DNA of 64,000 nucleotides from Solidesulfovibrio alcoholivorans DSM 5433 (GCF_000702665.1 NZ_JNJA01000013.1:1-64000), one strand, 5' to 3'. Shown: positions 8,762-17,652, counted from the first letter of the stretch. Notes: a model not told the origin generated them from the sequence alone. Translations and numbers: made by a program.

Positions 8762-10845
8762 ATGCCGCCCGTCTGCTCGAATATTTCGACCGAATCGCCG
8801 AAGCTCCTGATGCTGTTTCTAGGTTGCGGAAGTTCATCCTTGACCTTGCAGTTCGTGGGAAGCTGGTTGAACAAGACCCGAATGATGAGCCCGCTTCGGA
8901 GTTGTTGAAGGCTATTCAGGGAAAAAAAGCTAGGCTTGAAAAACAAGGTGTCATAAAAAGTATAAAGAAAGTTCCACTTGTTGAAGATGATGAAGTTGAA
9001 TTTAGCCTGCCAAGTAGCTGGTTGTGGACGCGTCTTAACGATATCACTCAGTATATTCAGCGTGGTAAGTCTCCGAAATACTCCAATGAAGAAGGTCCTC
9101 TAGTTATTTCGCAGAAATGTGTTCAATGGACTGGGCTAAATTTAGGCTTGGCGCGGTATATTACAAAAGAATCGATTTCTGAGTATGACGAAAGTAGATT
9201 TTTGCGGCAGGGTGATCTTCTTTGGAATTCAACGGGAACTGGTACAATTGGCAGAATAGTTAAGTTTACTTTAGATTATGATAGATTAGTATGCGACAGT
9301 CATGTGACAATTGTTCGTTGCTTGCTGGTAAGTCCTGAGTATGTCCGCCTATGGCTTATGTCAGATCATGTTTATGGGAATATTGAAGAACTTGCCTCGG
9401 GATCGACAAACCAAGTTGAACTCACCGCACAGATGGCGATAAATCAAGTTCTCCCTCTTCCTCCTCTCGCCGAACAACACCGAATAGTCGCCAAAGTCGA
9501 TGAACTCATGGCACTTTGTGACCGGCTGGAGGCCTCCCAGGCAAAGCGGGAGAGCCGACGGGACAGGCTCGCATCTGCTTCCCTGAAACGCATTGGGCAG
9601 CCCGAGGACGTGGGCAACGGCGAGGATTTTCGGGAGAACGTGCGCTTTCACCTGCGCCACCTGCCGCGCCTTGCGACCCGTCCCGAGCATGTGAAGGAAC
9701 TTCGGCAAACCATTCTCAACTTGGCAGTGCGTGGGAAGTTGGTGCCGCAAGACCCGAATGATGGGTCTGCTTCGGAGTTGTTGAAGAAGATTCACTTAGA
9801 GAAAGTTAAGTTAATTAGCTCAAGAAAATTTTTAAAAAGTGATTTAGAAGATACTACTGATGAAAAAAATGGTCCTTTTCAGCTTCCGATAGGATGGGCT
9901 TGGGCGAGGTTTCCTGAGCTTGGAATGTTCGGCAGGGGGAAGTCTAAACATAGACCTCGGAATGATGCAGTGCTTTTTGATGGCGGAACCCATTATTTTA
10001 TTCAGACGGGGGATGTGGCAAGATCGAACGGTGTTATAAAGACATATACAAACAAGTATAACGAAATCGGTCTTGCCCAAAGCGCGAAATGGCCCGCCGG
10101 AACTCTGTGTATAACTATAGCTGCGAATATCGCCGATAGTGGAATACTTTCTTTTGACGCATGTTTTCCAGATAGTGTTGTAGGGTTTATTCCTGCTCGA
10201 GTTTATGACAACGCGAGGTATTTTGAGTACTTCGTGCGAACGGCAAAAGCTGATTTGCTTGAATTTGCTCCTGCGACTGCCCAGAAAAATATAAATCTTA
10301 ACATACTTTGCTCAGTTTTGATACCGTTACCTCCTCTTGCCGAACAGCACCGCATCGTCGCCAAAGTCGACAAGTTGATGAACCTCTGCGACAAGTTGGA
10401 AGTTCATCTCGCCGCCAACCAGACGAATAAATCCAAGCTCCTCGAAGCGACGCTTTGCGATGCCCTGGGCGTCACGTGCCTTCCCGTCAGCCGACCGAGC
10501 CGGTCAGCGCCTTCCCTGAAACGGGTGGCGGTTACGCATAGCGAACAGCCGTCCAAACCCATTGCGCCGCGTCCTGGCCCCGTTGAGACGCTTACGGCGG
10601 CCGTACAGGGCAGCCTGATCGAGCAGCCGACGCCGCAGGTTGGAAAGCCCCGGGCGGCAAATGGTGACGTCCCAGGGGCGATCCTGGCTCAGATGCAGCC
10701 CGGCCAGGAGTACTCGCGTGCCCAGCTTGCCGAAGCCCTCGGCCTTTCGGTCTACGAGTGGAATATGGCCATACGGGAGCTGAAGGAGAGCAGGCGAGTC
10801 GTGCAGACCGGGGAGCGACGAGGGGCGCGGTACCGGATTAATTAG
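8758..10845 (+). CDS. hsdS: Type I specificity subunit HsdS with a C-terminal winged-helix-like extension
   Basis: This is a 695-residue protein. Two target-recognition domains are separated by conserved helical regions that are internal repeats: LRKFILDLAVRGKLVEQDPN near residue 25 and LRQTILNLAVRGKLVPQDPN near 320, and PLPPLAEQHRIVAKVDELM near 235 and PLPPLAEQHRIVAKVDKLM near 525. The recognition domains are distinctly AT-rich compared with the repeats, the usual mark of exchangeable modules. Normal HsdS proteins are about 400-600 residues. Here an extra 130 residues follow, ending in a small domain (PGQEYSRAQLAEALGLSVYE, then WNMAIRELKESRRVVQTGER) that resembles a winged helix-turn-helix. 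The bipartite target sequence cannot be read from the protein. Confidence 0.92.
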   Translation: MNAARLLEYFDRIAEAPDAVSRLRKFILDLAVRGKLVEQDPNDEPASELLKAIQGKKARLEKQGVIKSIKKVPLVEDDEVEFSLPSSWLWTRLNDITQYIQRGKSPKYSNEEGPLVISQKCVQWTGLNLGLARYITKESISEYDESRFLRQGDLLWNSTGTGTIGRIVKFTLDYDRLVCDSHVTIVRCLLVSPEYVRLWLMSDHVYGNIEELASGSTNQVELTAQMAINQVLPLPPLAEQHRIVAKVDELMALCDRLEASQAKRESRRDRLASASLKRIGQPEDVGNGEDFRENVRFHLRHLPRLATRPEHVKELRQTILNLAVRGKLVPQDPNDGSASELLKKIHLEKVKLISSRKFLKSDLEDTTDEKNGPFQLPIGWAWARFPELGMFGRGKSKHRPRNDAVLFDGGTHYFIQTGDVARSNGVIKTYTNKYNEIGLAQSAKWPAGTLCITIAANIADSGILSFDACFPDSVVGFIPARVYDNARYFEYFVRTAKADLLEFAPATAQKNINLNILCSVLIPLPPLAEQHRIVAKVDKLMNLCDKLEVHLAANQTNKSKLLEATLCDALGVTCLPVSRPSRSAPSLKRVAVTHSEQPSKPIAPRPGPVETLTAAVQGSLIEQPTPQVGKPRAANGDVPGAILAQMQPGQEYSRAQLAEALGLSVYEWNMAIRELKESRRVVQTGERRGARYRIN

Positions 10846-10897
10846 GGATAGTCTGGTTCGATATAATTCATTCACTGGGCACTGAATCGAGGTAGTT

Positions 10898-11524
10898 ATG
10901 AAGTTTATTCAGCTTGCAGATCAAGACTATTACCTTCGACAAGGAGATCTCGATGGGGCTTGTGGCCCATATGCTGTAATCATGGCACTACTTGCGCTTG
11001 GTGTGGTAGAGCGTACCAATCTAGACGAGTATGTTTATGGTCAAATGGATGGCAGGACAAGGCTGGGTAAGATTTTTTCATACTATGATAATTTTAATAA
11101 AAGATTCTTTAATGATGGAACGTGCCTATCAGACCTTGTAAACGCTTTAAACAAAAGCTACTCGCAACAAATTTCTGTCAGCACATTTGGTGATGGAGGT
11201 TTTAGGCAAAAAATAGAATTTATTCAGAGATCTATTGGTCGAGGTGATGCAATTATAATGATGATAAATTTGGAGGGTTATTCCCATTGGGTTGTTTGTG
11301 TTGGATATCAAGATGCTAATGTCATTACAAGACTGTGTCTTTTAGATAGTGGCGAAAATTCAAGTTGCCACCGCTATAATGCAAAAATAGAGTTTACGAA
11401 TAGGCGGAAGAATCCAGTTTGTCTTTATCAAGGAAGTAGTAGAGAAAAAAAGCGATGTCAAATCGAAGAAGCAATATTTTCTATGTGTTGGACTGGTGCA
11501 AAAATTGACGCGAACTATGAATGA
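10898..11524 (+). CDS. Papain/C39-like cysteine peptidase homologue in the restriction cassette
   Basis: This is a 208-residue protein with no signal peptide or membrane segment. GDLDGACGPYAVIMALLAL (Cys22 at the start of a helix), GYSHWVVCVGY (His130) and CLLDSGE (Asp150) give the Cys-His-Asp order and spacing of the C39/papain-like fold; Gln15 is a candidate oxyanion residue. C39-like proteins cleave leader peptides or act as toxins and effectors; the substrate here is unknown. The gene is clearly more AT-rich than hsdR and hsdM, starts 52 bases after hsdS and precedes an Mrr-type nuclease, so a defence role is a context inference. AGGTAGTT just before the ATG is a weak ribosome binding site. 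I do not recognise a named family. Confidence 0.7.
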   Translation: MKFIQLADQDYYLRQGDLDGACGPYAVIMALLALGVVERTNLDEYVYGQMDGRTRLGKIFSYYDNFNKRFFNDGTCLSDLVNALNKSYSQQISVSTFGDGGFRQKIEFIQRSIGRGDAIIMMINLEGYSHWVVCVGYQDANVITRLCLLDSGENSSCHRYNAKIEFTNRRKNPVCLYQGSSREKKRCQIEEAIFSMCWTGAKIDANYE

Positions 11525-11634
11525 CTTGTTTTGAACTGCCTAGAGACTATTTGTAGCCATGTAATTTTCGAGCTTAATGTTTGAAAAATCAAACCTGGAA
11601 AAATTAGGATGACCATTTGGAGTAAAGGACTACT

Positions 11635-12672
11635 ATGGCAATATGGTTGGTTCGCGCAGGTTCCCATGGCGAATATGAGCAGAAGTTCATCCAGGAGAAC
11701 CGCGTCTACGTGACATGGGATGGACTTGATGCCGATCTCCGCAAGTTGCATGAGCGCAAGGAGCTTATTGATCTCATGGGGCGTATCTATCCTGATGCCA
11801 AACCCAGGACGATCCAGAACTGGGCGAGCCAAGTTTGGCCTTTTGCCCATGAAATCAAGCAAGGCGATCTTGTTGTAGTTCCTTTCAAATCCCAATGGGT
11901 GATCTACATCGGTGAAGTCGTTAGCGATTACCACTTTGAACCAGGAGGTCCGAACCCGTATTACCATTGGCGATCGGTGAAATGGGTTGGCGAGGCCATT
12001 CCCCGGTCGAGCTTCAGTCAGGACATCCTCTACACCTTCGGCGCGTTCATGACGATTTGCCGGGTGCAGCGCAACGACGCCGAAGCCCGCATCAACGCCA
12101 TGCGCGCCAATAATTGGCAGCCGGAGTCCTTGCGGGCCGCGACCGTGCAGCCGACGGCAACGGATGAAGAGGGTGTCGCCGAAGGTCCGGCGGACCTTGA
12201 GGAGCTTGCACGAGACCAAATTGCCCGCGCCATCGAGGCGAAATTCAAGGGGCATGACCTGACGCGGCTTGTCGAGGCTGTTCTGGAAGCCCAGGGGTAC
12301 ACGACCTATCGCAGCCCGGAAGGGGCCGATGGCGGAGCTGATATTCTTGCCGGGGCCGGTCCTCATGGATTTGGCCAGCCACGGCTTTGCGTCGAGGTGA
12401 AGTCTGGTTCGACGCCTACCGACCGGCCGACCGTCGACAAGTTGCTGGGAGCTGTCACCAAGTTCGGAGCCACGGAGGGACTCTTCGTGTCTTGGGGAGG
12501 TTTCAAACCAAATGTACAAAAGGAACTCGCCGCAAGTTTCTTCCGAGTAAGGCTTTGGTCGCAGAAGGAATTACTTGAGCAGTTATTCTCGACGTACGAA
12601 GAACTCGATGCAGATTTGAAGGCAGAGCTTCCGCTAAAACGGATATGGACTGTTACTCCGCAAGATCAGTGA
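11635..12672 (+). CDS. Mrr-type restriction endonuclease with an N-terminal PUA/EVE-like domain
   Basis: This is a 345-residue protein. The start has AAAGGA 6 bases upstream. Residues 1-160 (MAIWLVRAGSHGEYEQKF, GDLVVVPFKSQWVIYIGEV) resemble the beta-barrel of PUA/EVE-type domains used to read modified bases. Residues 195-310 form an Mrr-like PD-(D/E)xK nuclease with D236 in GADGGADIL and E254-V-K256 in LCVEVKSG. Such two-domain proteins are usually modification-dependent nucleases, or nucleases linked to type I systems. Its place after hsdRMS and the peptidase homologue, inside the flanking 38-bp repeats, makes it part of the same defence cassette. Confidence 0.8.
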   Translation: MAIWLVRAGSHGEYEQKFIQENRVYVTWDGLDADLRKLHERKELIDLMGRIYPDAKPRTIQNWASQVWPFAHEIKQGDLVVVPFKSQWVIYIGEVVSDYHFEPGGPNPYYHWRSVKWVGEAIPRSSFSQDILYTFGAFMTICRVQRNDAEARINAMRANNWQPESLRAATVQPTATDEEGVAEGPADLEELARDQIARAIEAKFKGHDLTRLVEAVLEAQGYTTYRSPEGADGGADILAGAGPHGFGQPRLCVEVKSGSTPTDRPTVDKLLGAVTKFGATEGLFVSWGGFKPNVQKELAASFFRVRLWSQKELLEQLFSTYEELDADLKAELPLKRIWTVTPQDQ

Positions 12673-12777
12673 TGGTACATAGCTGGCTATATACTGAGAA
12701 GTTTGTGAAATCCTTGCGAACTATTTTTGCACAAATTTCCCCATGGATAACGCTGCAATCTGGATAATATCTGGAGA

Positions 12778-12825
12778 ACCGTTTCCCTTCGTCACCAGGC
12801 AGGGTATGTCGGAAAAATGTTATCA
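12778..12825 (+). repeat. 48-base repeat, copy A (partner at 21620-21667)
   Basis: The 48 bases here and at 21620-21667 match at 39 positions with no gap; both begin ACCGTT, contain CCCTTCGT and end ATGTTATCA. In both places a tRNA-Pro-like fragment follows after roughly 50 bases, so a longer unit of about 150 bases is duplicated on either side of the histidine-kinase cassette. Confidence 0.65.
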
Positions 12826-12875
12826 TTCCCAAAAAATCTTTAATGATTTCAACGCGCAGATCAGGTGCCCGGCCC

Positions 12876-12920
12876 ATGGGGTTCAGGGGGTCGGAGGTTC
12901 AAATCCTCTCATCCCGACCA
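12876..12920 (+). pseudogene. 3' fragment of tRNA-Pro(GGG), attachment-site-like, copy A
   Basis: The 45 bases read as an anticodon loop ATGGGGT (anticodon GGG, G at position 37), the anticodon stem 3' strand TCAGG, variable GGGTC, T-arm GGAGG-TTCAAAT-CCTCT, acceptor CATCCCG, discriminator A and encoded CCA. The matching 5' half is missing: the bases before the loop do not pair with TCAGG, and no CGGGATG acceptor strand occurs upstream. A tRNA 3' end without its 5' half is the usual product of integrase-mediated insertion into a tRNA gene. A terminator hairpin follows, as for a real tRNA gene. Confidence 0.65.
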
Positions 12921-12936
12921 GTTATTTCAAGAAATT

Positions 12937-12972
12937 GGGGCAGTTAGCGAAACCCGCTAGCGGCCCCTTTTT
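12937..12972 (+). terminator. Rho-independent terminator after the tRNA-Pro fragment
   Basis: GGGGC at 12937 pairs with GCCCC at 12963-12967, and the inner TTAGCG pairs with CGCTAG; a run of five T follows. It lies 17 bases after the CCA of the tRNA fragment. Confidence 0.7.
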
Positions 12973-13246
12973 CGTTGTTCAGGGGGTCGGTGTCACAACC
13001 GCCGTTGGCCTACCGTTGGCATTCAAGGGATGTTTTCGATACATCTCTTCGCGCCGCCGGTCGAACCTTATGATCGTCTCCACTAGCAGCATCTCCTCGC
13101 GATACCCCTTGTGCCTCTGTTGATCCGAGACATCTAAGGGGGCTATCGAGGGGGTCAATATTCCATGCTGGTAGACAAGACGATCTTGCCGTTCGAATCC
13201 TGCGGCGCGAAGAACCTCTCCACTTTTAGCCGGCAACAGTTTTTTT

Positions 13247-13284
13247 GCGGAATATCGGGGAAAACGGATAGTTAATACTGTTTC
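13247..13284 (+). repeat. Right copy of imperfect 38-bp direct repeat
   Basis: Partner of 4688-4725, with 33 of 38 bases identical including the exact 19-mer at 13266-13284. It lies outside the tRNA-Pro fragment relative to the restriction genes. Confidence 0.65.
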
Positions 13285-13480
13285 TGCAAGCAGGCGGAAC
13301 TTGCTTGCTTGACGCTCTCTGGCGACTCTTCGGGCTTCCAACAGGATGATATCATTGTGGAGCTTCTTACTCGACATCGCCCTTGTGTTTCGAGTATCTT
13401 CGGAATGTGAGCTTTCCTTTTTACCTTGACTGTTTGTGCAGACGCCTTAAAAATATTGCATAATTGGCGTTGGCCGTGGA

Positions 13481-13873
13481 GTGAATGTGTCCGTTTGCTT
13501 ATCCATCTTCGCCATGGCAGGCCTCTCCGTCTTGCTGGCCGTTGCTTTGTCGTTTGCTGCATGTAACAGGGGAGGCGTACTCCCCGGGCTCGCGCTCGAC
13601 ACGGCTGTGACGGGATTGTCCTCCCCTGACGGAATTCGCCATTTTGGTGCCGGACCTCTGAACAAGTTGGCGTCCATGGCCAAAGCCGCCCTTAAGGGGG
13701 AACTTTGTCGGGACGGCCACGCCGCCGGTTTCGGTGAACTCGACGCCCTCGCAACAGCCTTGTGTGAACGCTCCATCTGCCGCCAGGAATCCAACCAGAC
13801 CATGGCTGAGAAACACAAGGGACTTGAGGTTCGCTTGGGCACTGCGCAAAGGGGTGTGCCGCTGGTCAATTAG
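13481..13873 (+). CDS. Hypothetical small protein with a hydrophobic N-terminus
   Basis: This is a 130-residue frame with GGAG 4 bases before the ATG. The N-terminus (MNVSVCLSIFAMAGLSVLLA then VALSFAACNRGG) looks like a signal or lipoprotein signal with a Cys at 28. The remainder (HFGAGPLNKLASMAKAALKG, TALCERSICRQESNQ) has no family I recognise. It ends 8 bases before the kinase gene start. An opposite-strand frame covers the same interval, so it may not be coding. Confidence 0.35.
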   Translation: MNVSVCLSIFAMAGLSVLLAVALSFAACNRGGVLPGLALDTAVTGLSSPDGIRHFGAGPLNKLASMAKAALKGELCRDGHAAGFGELDALATALCERSICRQESNQTMAEKHKGLEVRLGTAQRGVPLVN

Positions 13874-13881
13874 GCAACGAT

Positions 13882-16149
13882 ATGATGCACAACAAAACAA
13901 AAAGCAAATTAATCTCAGAGCTTGAGGGGGCAAGGAATCGCATCCGCGAGCTTGAATCCCTGTTGTCTGAAAAAAAACCGATGCTGCTATCGCAGCCAGC
14001 ATGCATTGGTGGGCGATCTGCCGATTATCTCCATAGTCTTGTTAGTGCTATTCCGGATCTTGTCTGGCTCAAGGATCCTAATGGTATTTATTTGGCATGT
14101 AATTCTGTCTTTGAGAGCTTCTTTGGCGCAAAGGAAGCGGAAATTGTTGGCAAGACTGATTATGATTTTGTTTCCAAAGAGCTTGCGGACTTTTTTTGTG
14201 AGCATGATCGAAAGGCGATGGCTGCGGGAAAACCGAGTGCGAATGAAGAGTGGTTGACTTTTGCCACTACCGGGAAAGTCGGCTTATTCGAGACCATTAA
14301 AACTCCAATGTTCGATTCAGACGGATGTTTGATTGGAGTGCTTGGGATCTCAAGAGATATTACTGACCGTAAAAATCTTAATACCGCTCTTCAAAAACGG
14401 GTAGATGCTCTGACCAAGCCTCTGGATGATTCTGGAGAAATAGTGTTTGAGAATCTGTTTAATATAAACGATATCCAACAACTCCAGGACGAGTTTGCTC
14501 AGGCAACAGGTGTTGCGTCGATCATCACCAGGCCAGATGGTACACCGATAACCAAACCTAGCAACTTTTGCAGGCTATGTATCGATATTATTAGAAAGAC
14601 AGAAAAAGGTCTGGAGAACTGCTACAAGTCTGATGCAGTGCTTGGGCGGTTGAAGGCTGATGGCCCAACAATTCAACCGTGTATGAGTGGAGGGTTGTGG
14701 GATGCAGGTGCCGGCATTTCAGTTGGCGGTCAACATGTGGCCAATTGGCTTATAGGCCAAGTGCGGGATGGGAGTCAGACCGAAGAGAAAATACGTGCTT
14801 ATGCTCATGAGATCGGGGCGGACGAAAGTGAGATGGCTCTCGCATTCTCAGAAGTGAAATCCATGCCTCGCGAACAGTTTGAGCGAGTCGCCCGGGTGCT
14901 GTTTACGCTTTCGAACCAAATTTCAAATATTGCTTATCACAATTTGCAGCAGGCCCGTTATATCAACGCGCTCAAATTGGCTGAGTCAGAATTGGCAACG
15001 ACACGAAATTATCTCGCTAATATTATTGACTCCATGCCTTCCTTGCTGGTCGGTGTCGACATGGAATGCAGAGTCACGCAATGGAACGTAAAAGCCGAAA
15101 TGGTTACAGGATTGACATCGCATGAGGCCGTTGGGAAGAAAATTGACGTTGTTTTGCCAAAGCTGGCTGGAGAACTAAAACAGATACATGAGACAATTCG
15201 TACTCGAACCCCTTCGGTTGGTTCTTTGCAGACTGTGGCAGAGGGCAATCGTATTTATGAGAATATTACAATATATCCTTTGATCGCCAATGGTGTTGAT
15301 GGCGCAGTTGTGCTTATGGACGATGTCACTGATCGTGTCAGGCTTGAGCAGATGATGGTTCAATCTGAGAAAATGATGTCTGTCGGTGGGCTGGCTGCTG
15401 GAATGGCCCATGAGATAAACAACCCCCTGAGCTCCATCCTTCAGGCCGCCCAAGTCTGCCTGATGCAGATTAACCCGGAGATTGCAGCCAATAAGGCCGC
15501 CGCACAGGACTGCGGCTGCACCGTGGAAGCTGTATACTGCTACCTTGAAAAGCGGCGCGTGCTCAAATTTCTGAACGGCATCCAGGAAGCGGGCAAACGC
15601 GCGACCGGCATCGTGTCCAGCATGCTGGAATTCTCCCGCAAGAGCGAGACACGGCGAACGTTGGCCGATATCCACGAGATTTTAGACAAGAGTTTGGAAC
15701 TGGCCGCAACCGACTATGACCTGAAAAAGAAATACGACTTCCGCCGCATCACTATCGAGCGACACTACGAGCCGGGAATTCCCACGGTCTATTGCTCCCC
15801 TACCGAGATCGAACAGGTCATCCTCAATCTCTTGAAAAACGCGGGTCAGGCTATGGCCGGCCAATCACCGCATGACAAGGTGCCCACCATCGTCCTGCGT
15901 ACCAGGCGTACGGACCAGGCCGTCAGAATCGAGGTGTCGGACAACGGTCCGGGCATGGCCGAATCGGTGCGCCGGAGAGTTTTCGAACCTTTTTTCACCA
16001 CAAAAGAACCGGGCGCGGGTACGGGGCTTGGCTTGTCCGTCTCGTATTTCATCATTGCCACCAACCACGGCGGCACGATTTGCGTGGAATCGGAACCAGG
16101 GAAAGGTGCCACGTTCATCATCGAACTGCCACTTGGGGGAAGCGCATGA
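13882..16149 (+). CDS. PAS-PocR-PAS sensor histidine kinase
   Basis: This is a 755-residue cytoplasmic kinase with no membrane segment. Domains in order: N-terminal coiled coil, PAS (about 45-165), PocR ligand-binding domain (about 190-360) with Cys in FCRLC, NCYKSDA and QPCMSGG, PAS (about 370-485), dimerisation/phosphoacceptor domain with His about 510 in GMAHEINNPLSS, and a HATPase with DNGPG, FFTTKEPG and GTGLGLSVSYF. An insert of about 45 residues with a Cys-Gly-Cys motif lies between the H box and GIQEAGKRATGIVSS, and also occurs in the second kinase of this cassette. The first 1.5 kb is AT-richer than the transmitter part, suggesting a mosaic gene. It overlaps the receiver gene by ATGA. 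Its ligand is unknown. Confidence 0.88.
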   Translation: MMHNKTKSKLISELEGARNRIRELESLLSEKKPMLLSQPACIGGRSADYLHSLVSAIPDLVWLKDPNGIYLACNSVFESFFGAKEAEIVGKTDYDFVSKELADFFCEHDRKAMAAGKPSANEEWLTFATTGKVGLFETIKTPMFDSDGCLIGVLGISRDITDRKNLNTALQKRVDALTKPLDDSGEIVFENLFNINDIQQLQDEFAQATGVASIITRPDGTPITKPSNFCRLCIDIIRKTEKGLENCYKSDAVLGRLKADGPTIQPCMSGGLWDAGAGISVGGQHVANWLIGQVRDGSQTEEKIRAYAHEIGADESEMALAFSEVKSMPREQFERVARVLFTLSNQISNIAYHNLQQARYINALKLAESELATTRNYLANIIDSMPSLLVGVDMECRVTQWNVKAEMVTGLTSHEAVGKKIDVVLPKLAGELKQIHETIRTRTPSVGSLQTVAEGNRIYENITIYPLIANGVDGAVVLMDDVTDRVRLEQMMVQSEKMMSVGGLAAGMAHEINNPLSSILQAAQVCLMQINPEIAANKAAAQDCGCTVEAVYCYLEKRRVLKFLNGIQEAGKRATGIVSSMLEFSRKSETRRTLADIHEILDKSLELAATDYDLKKKYDFRRITIERHYEPGIPTVYCSPTEIEQVILNLLKNAGQAMAGQSPHDKVPTIVLRTRRTDQAVRIEVSDNGPGMAESVRRRVFEPFFTTKEPGAGTGLGLSVSYFIIATNHGGTICVESEPGKGATFIIELPLGGSA

Positions 16150-16523
16150 CCGGGCATCCCTTGACCATTCTCGTTGTCGACGACGAGGAAACCATACGCG
16201 ACAGTCTGCAAATTTTCCTGGAGCACAAGGGGTGGAATGTGGTCACGGCGGCCAGCGCGGAGCAGGCCATGGAAGTCCTCGCGAGGCAGCACTGCGACGG
16301 GGCCATCATGGACATACGCCTGCCGGGCCAAAGCGGCGACGCCATGATCGTCGCCCTCCAACCGCGATACCCTGACATGAAATGGCTTATCTGCACAGGC
16401 TCCATGAGTTTCAGCCTCGGCCCCGAACTGGCCGCCGCCGGAGTGACGCCCCAGGACGTTTTCACCAAACCCGTCGCCGACATGGGGCTGCTCGCGGACC
16501 GGCTTCAGCATCTCCTGGAATAA
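16146..16523 (+). CDS. Stand-alone receiver-domain response regulator
   Basis: This is a 125-residue CheY-like protein: acidic pocket VVDDEE near residue 10, phosphoacceptor Asp in GAIMDIRLPGQSGD and the conserved Lys in VFTKPVAD. There is no output domain. The start overlaps the kinase stop (ATGA at 16146-16149), so this kinase is the likely phosphodonor. It may relay phosphate or act as a sink. Confidence 0.9.
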   Translation: MTGHPLTILVVDDEETIRDSLQIFLEHKGWNVVTAASAEQAMEVLARQHCDGAIMDIRLPGQSGDAMIVALQPRYPDMKWLICTGSMSFSLGPELAAAGVTPQDVFTKPVADMGLLADRLQHLLE

Positions 16524-16535
16524 AGGACCTTGCCC

Positions 16536-17642
16536 ATGGCCGTCTCTCCCCCCCGGGTGTTGACCATCGACGATGAGGACATGATCCGGGAAACCATTGC
16601 CGCCTACCTGGAAAACAAGGGCTATGCCGTCCTCGGAGCCTGTAACGGCCGGGTGGGGCTGGAACGCTTTTTCGCCGAACGGCCCGATCTGGTCCTGGTG
16701 GACCTGCGCATGCCGGAAATGGACGGCCTGGAAGTCCTGGCCAGAATCCGGGACTTCTCCCCGGACACGCCGACCATCGTGGTTTCTGGCACGGGTGTGC
16801 TACGGGATGCCCTGGAATCCATACGGCGCGGAGCCTGGGACTATGTGACCAAGCCCATCCAGGACATGGACATCCTGGGTTTGGCGGTGGAGAAGGCCCT
16901 GGAACGGGCCAGGCTCCTGCGTGAAAACAAGGCCTATCAGGAAAATCTCGAGTCTCTGGTGCGTGAGCGGACGGCCGAGGTGGAAGAAACCCGCCGCCAG
17001 ATCATGCAGCGGTTAAGCCGGGCCGCTGAGTTCAAGGACAACGAGACGGGCCGGCATGTCGTGCGCGTGGGCGAGATCAGCGCCTTGATCGGGCGGGCCG
17101 TGGGCCTTTCCCCGGAGGAATGCGACAGGCTGCGGGAGTGCGCCCCCCTACATGACCTCGGCAAGATAGGCATTCCCGACGCCATCCTGCTCAAACCCGG
17201 CCCGCTGACGCCCGGGGAGTGGGAAGTCATGAAACGCCACTGCCTTTTCGGCTGCGAAATTCTCGGCCCGCTCGGCAGCCTTCGGGACGCCCATGACTGG
17301 TGCTCGCAACCCCTGCAACCGACCCGCTGCGCCGACCACAATCCGTTTCTGGACCTCGCCCGAACCTTGGCCCTTTTGCACCACGAACGCTGGGACGGCC
17401 GTGGCTATCCCTTTGGGCTTGTGGGGGAGGACATCCCGCTTGAGGCGCGCATCGTGGCCGTGGTTGACGTCTACGACGCCCTGCGCAGCACCAGGGCCTA
17501 TAAAAAGGCCTATTCGGAAGAGCAGAGCCTGGAGAATCTGCGCCAAGGCTCCGGAACCCGGTTCGATCCACATCTCGTAGAGGTGTTTTTTATGCATCTC
17601 GATGCCATAAGGGCCATTCTGGATAAGTGGAAGGACGAGTAG
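16536..17642 (+). CDS. Receiver plus HD-GYP response regulator (c-di-GMP phosphodiesterase family)
   Basis: This is a 368-residue protein. AAAGGA precedes the ATG at 16536; a TTG two codons upstream is a poorer start. The receiver domain (LTIDDED, LVLVDLRMPEMDG, YVTKPI) covers residues 5-120, followed by a coiled coil ending in VRERTAEVEETRRQ. The HD-GYP domain then shows HDLGKIGIPD and HHERWDGRGYP, both metal-site motifs intact, so it probably hydrolyses cyclic di-GMP under control of phosphorylation. It follows the receiver gene by 12 bases and reads in the same operon. Confidence 0.9.
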   Translation: MAVSPPRVLTIDDEDMIRETIAAYLENKGYAVLGACNGRVGLERFFAERPDLVLVDLRMPEMDGLEVLARIRDFSPDTPTIVVSGTGVLRDALESIRRGAWDYVTKPIQDMDILGLAVEKALERARLLRENKAYQENLESLVRERTAEVEETRRQIMQRLSRAAEFKDNETGRHVVRVGEISALIGRAVGLSPEECDRLRECAPLHDLGKIGIPDAILLKPGPLTPGEWEVMKRHCLFGCEILGPLGSLRDAHDWCSQPLQPTRCADHNPFLDLARTLALLHHERWDGRGYPFGLVGEDIPLEARIVAVVDVYDALRSTRAYKKAYSEEQSLENLRQGSGTRFDPHLVEVFFMHLDAIRAILDKWKDE

Positions 17643-17652
17643 GAGGGATGCC

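Larger units (their letters stand above)
12673..13480. other. Gene-free junction holding att-like repeats and a tRNA-type terminator
   Basis: About 800 bases without a convincing gene. In order it contains the 48-base repeat copy (12778-12825), a tRNA-Pro 3' fragment (12876-12920), a terminator hairpin (12937-12972) and the right copy of the 38-bp repeat (13247-13284). Leftward frames here and at 4630-4929 share an AETVLTI-FPRY-A-K segment only because both read through the 38-bp repeat. A -35-like TTGACT lies at 13426, ahead of the small gene at 13481. Confidence 0.5.

Noticed and set aside
12840..12920. A complete tRNA gene at the tRNA-Pro fragment
   Set aside because: The 5' half cannot form the acceptor, D-arm or anticodon 5' strand; only the 3' part matches.
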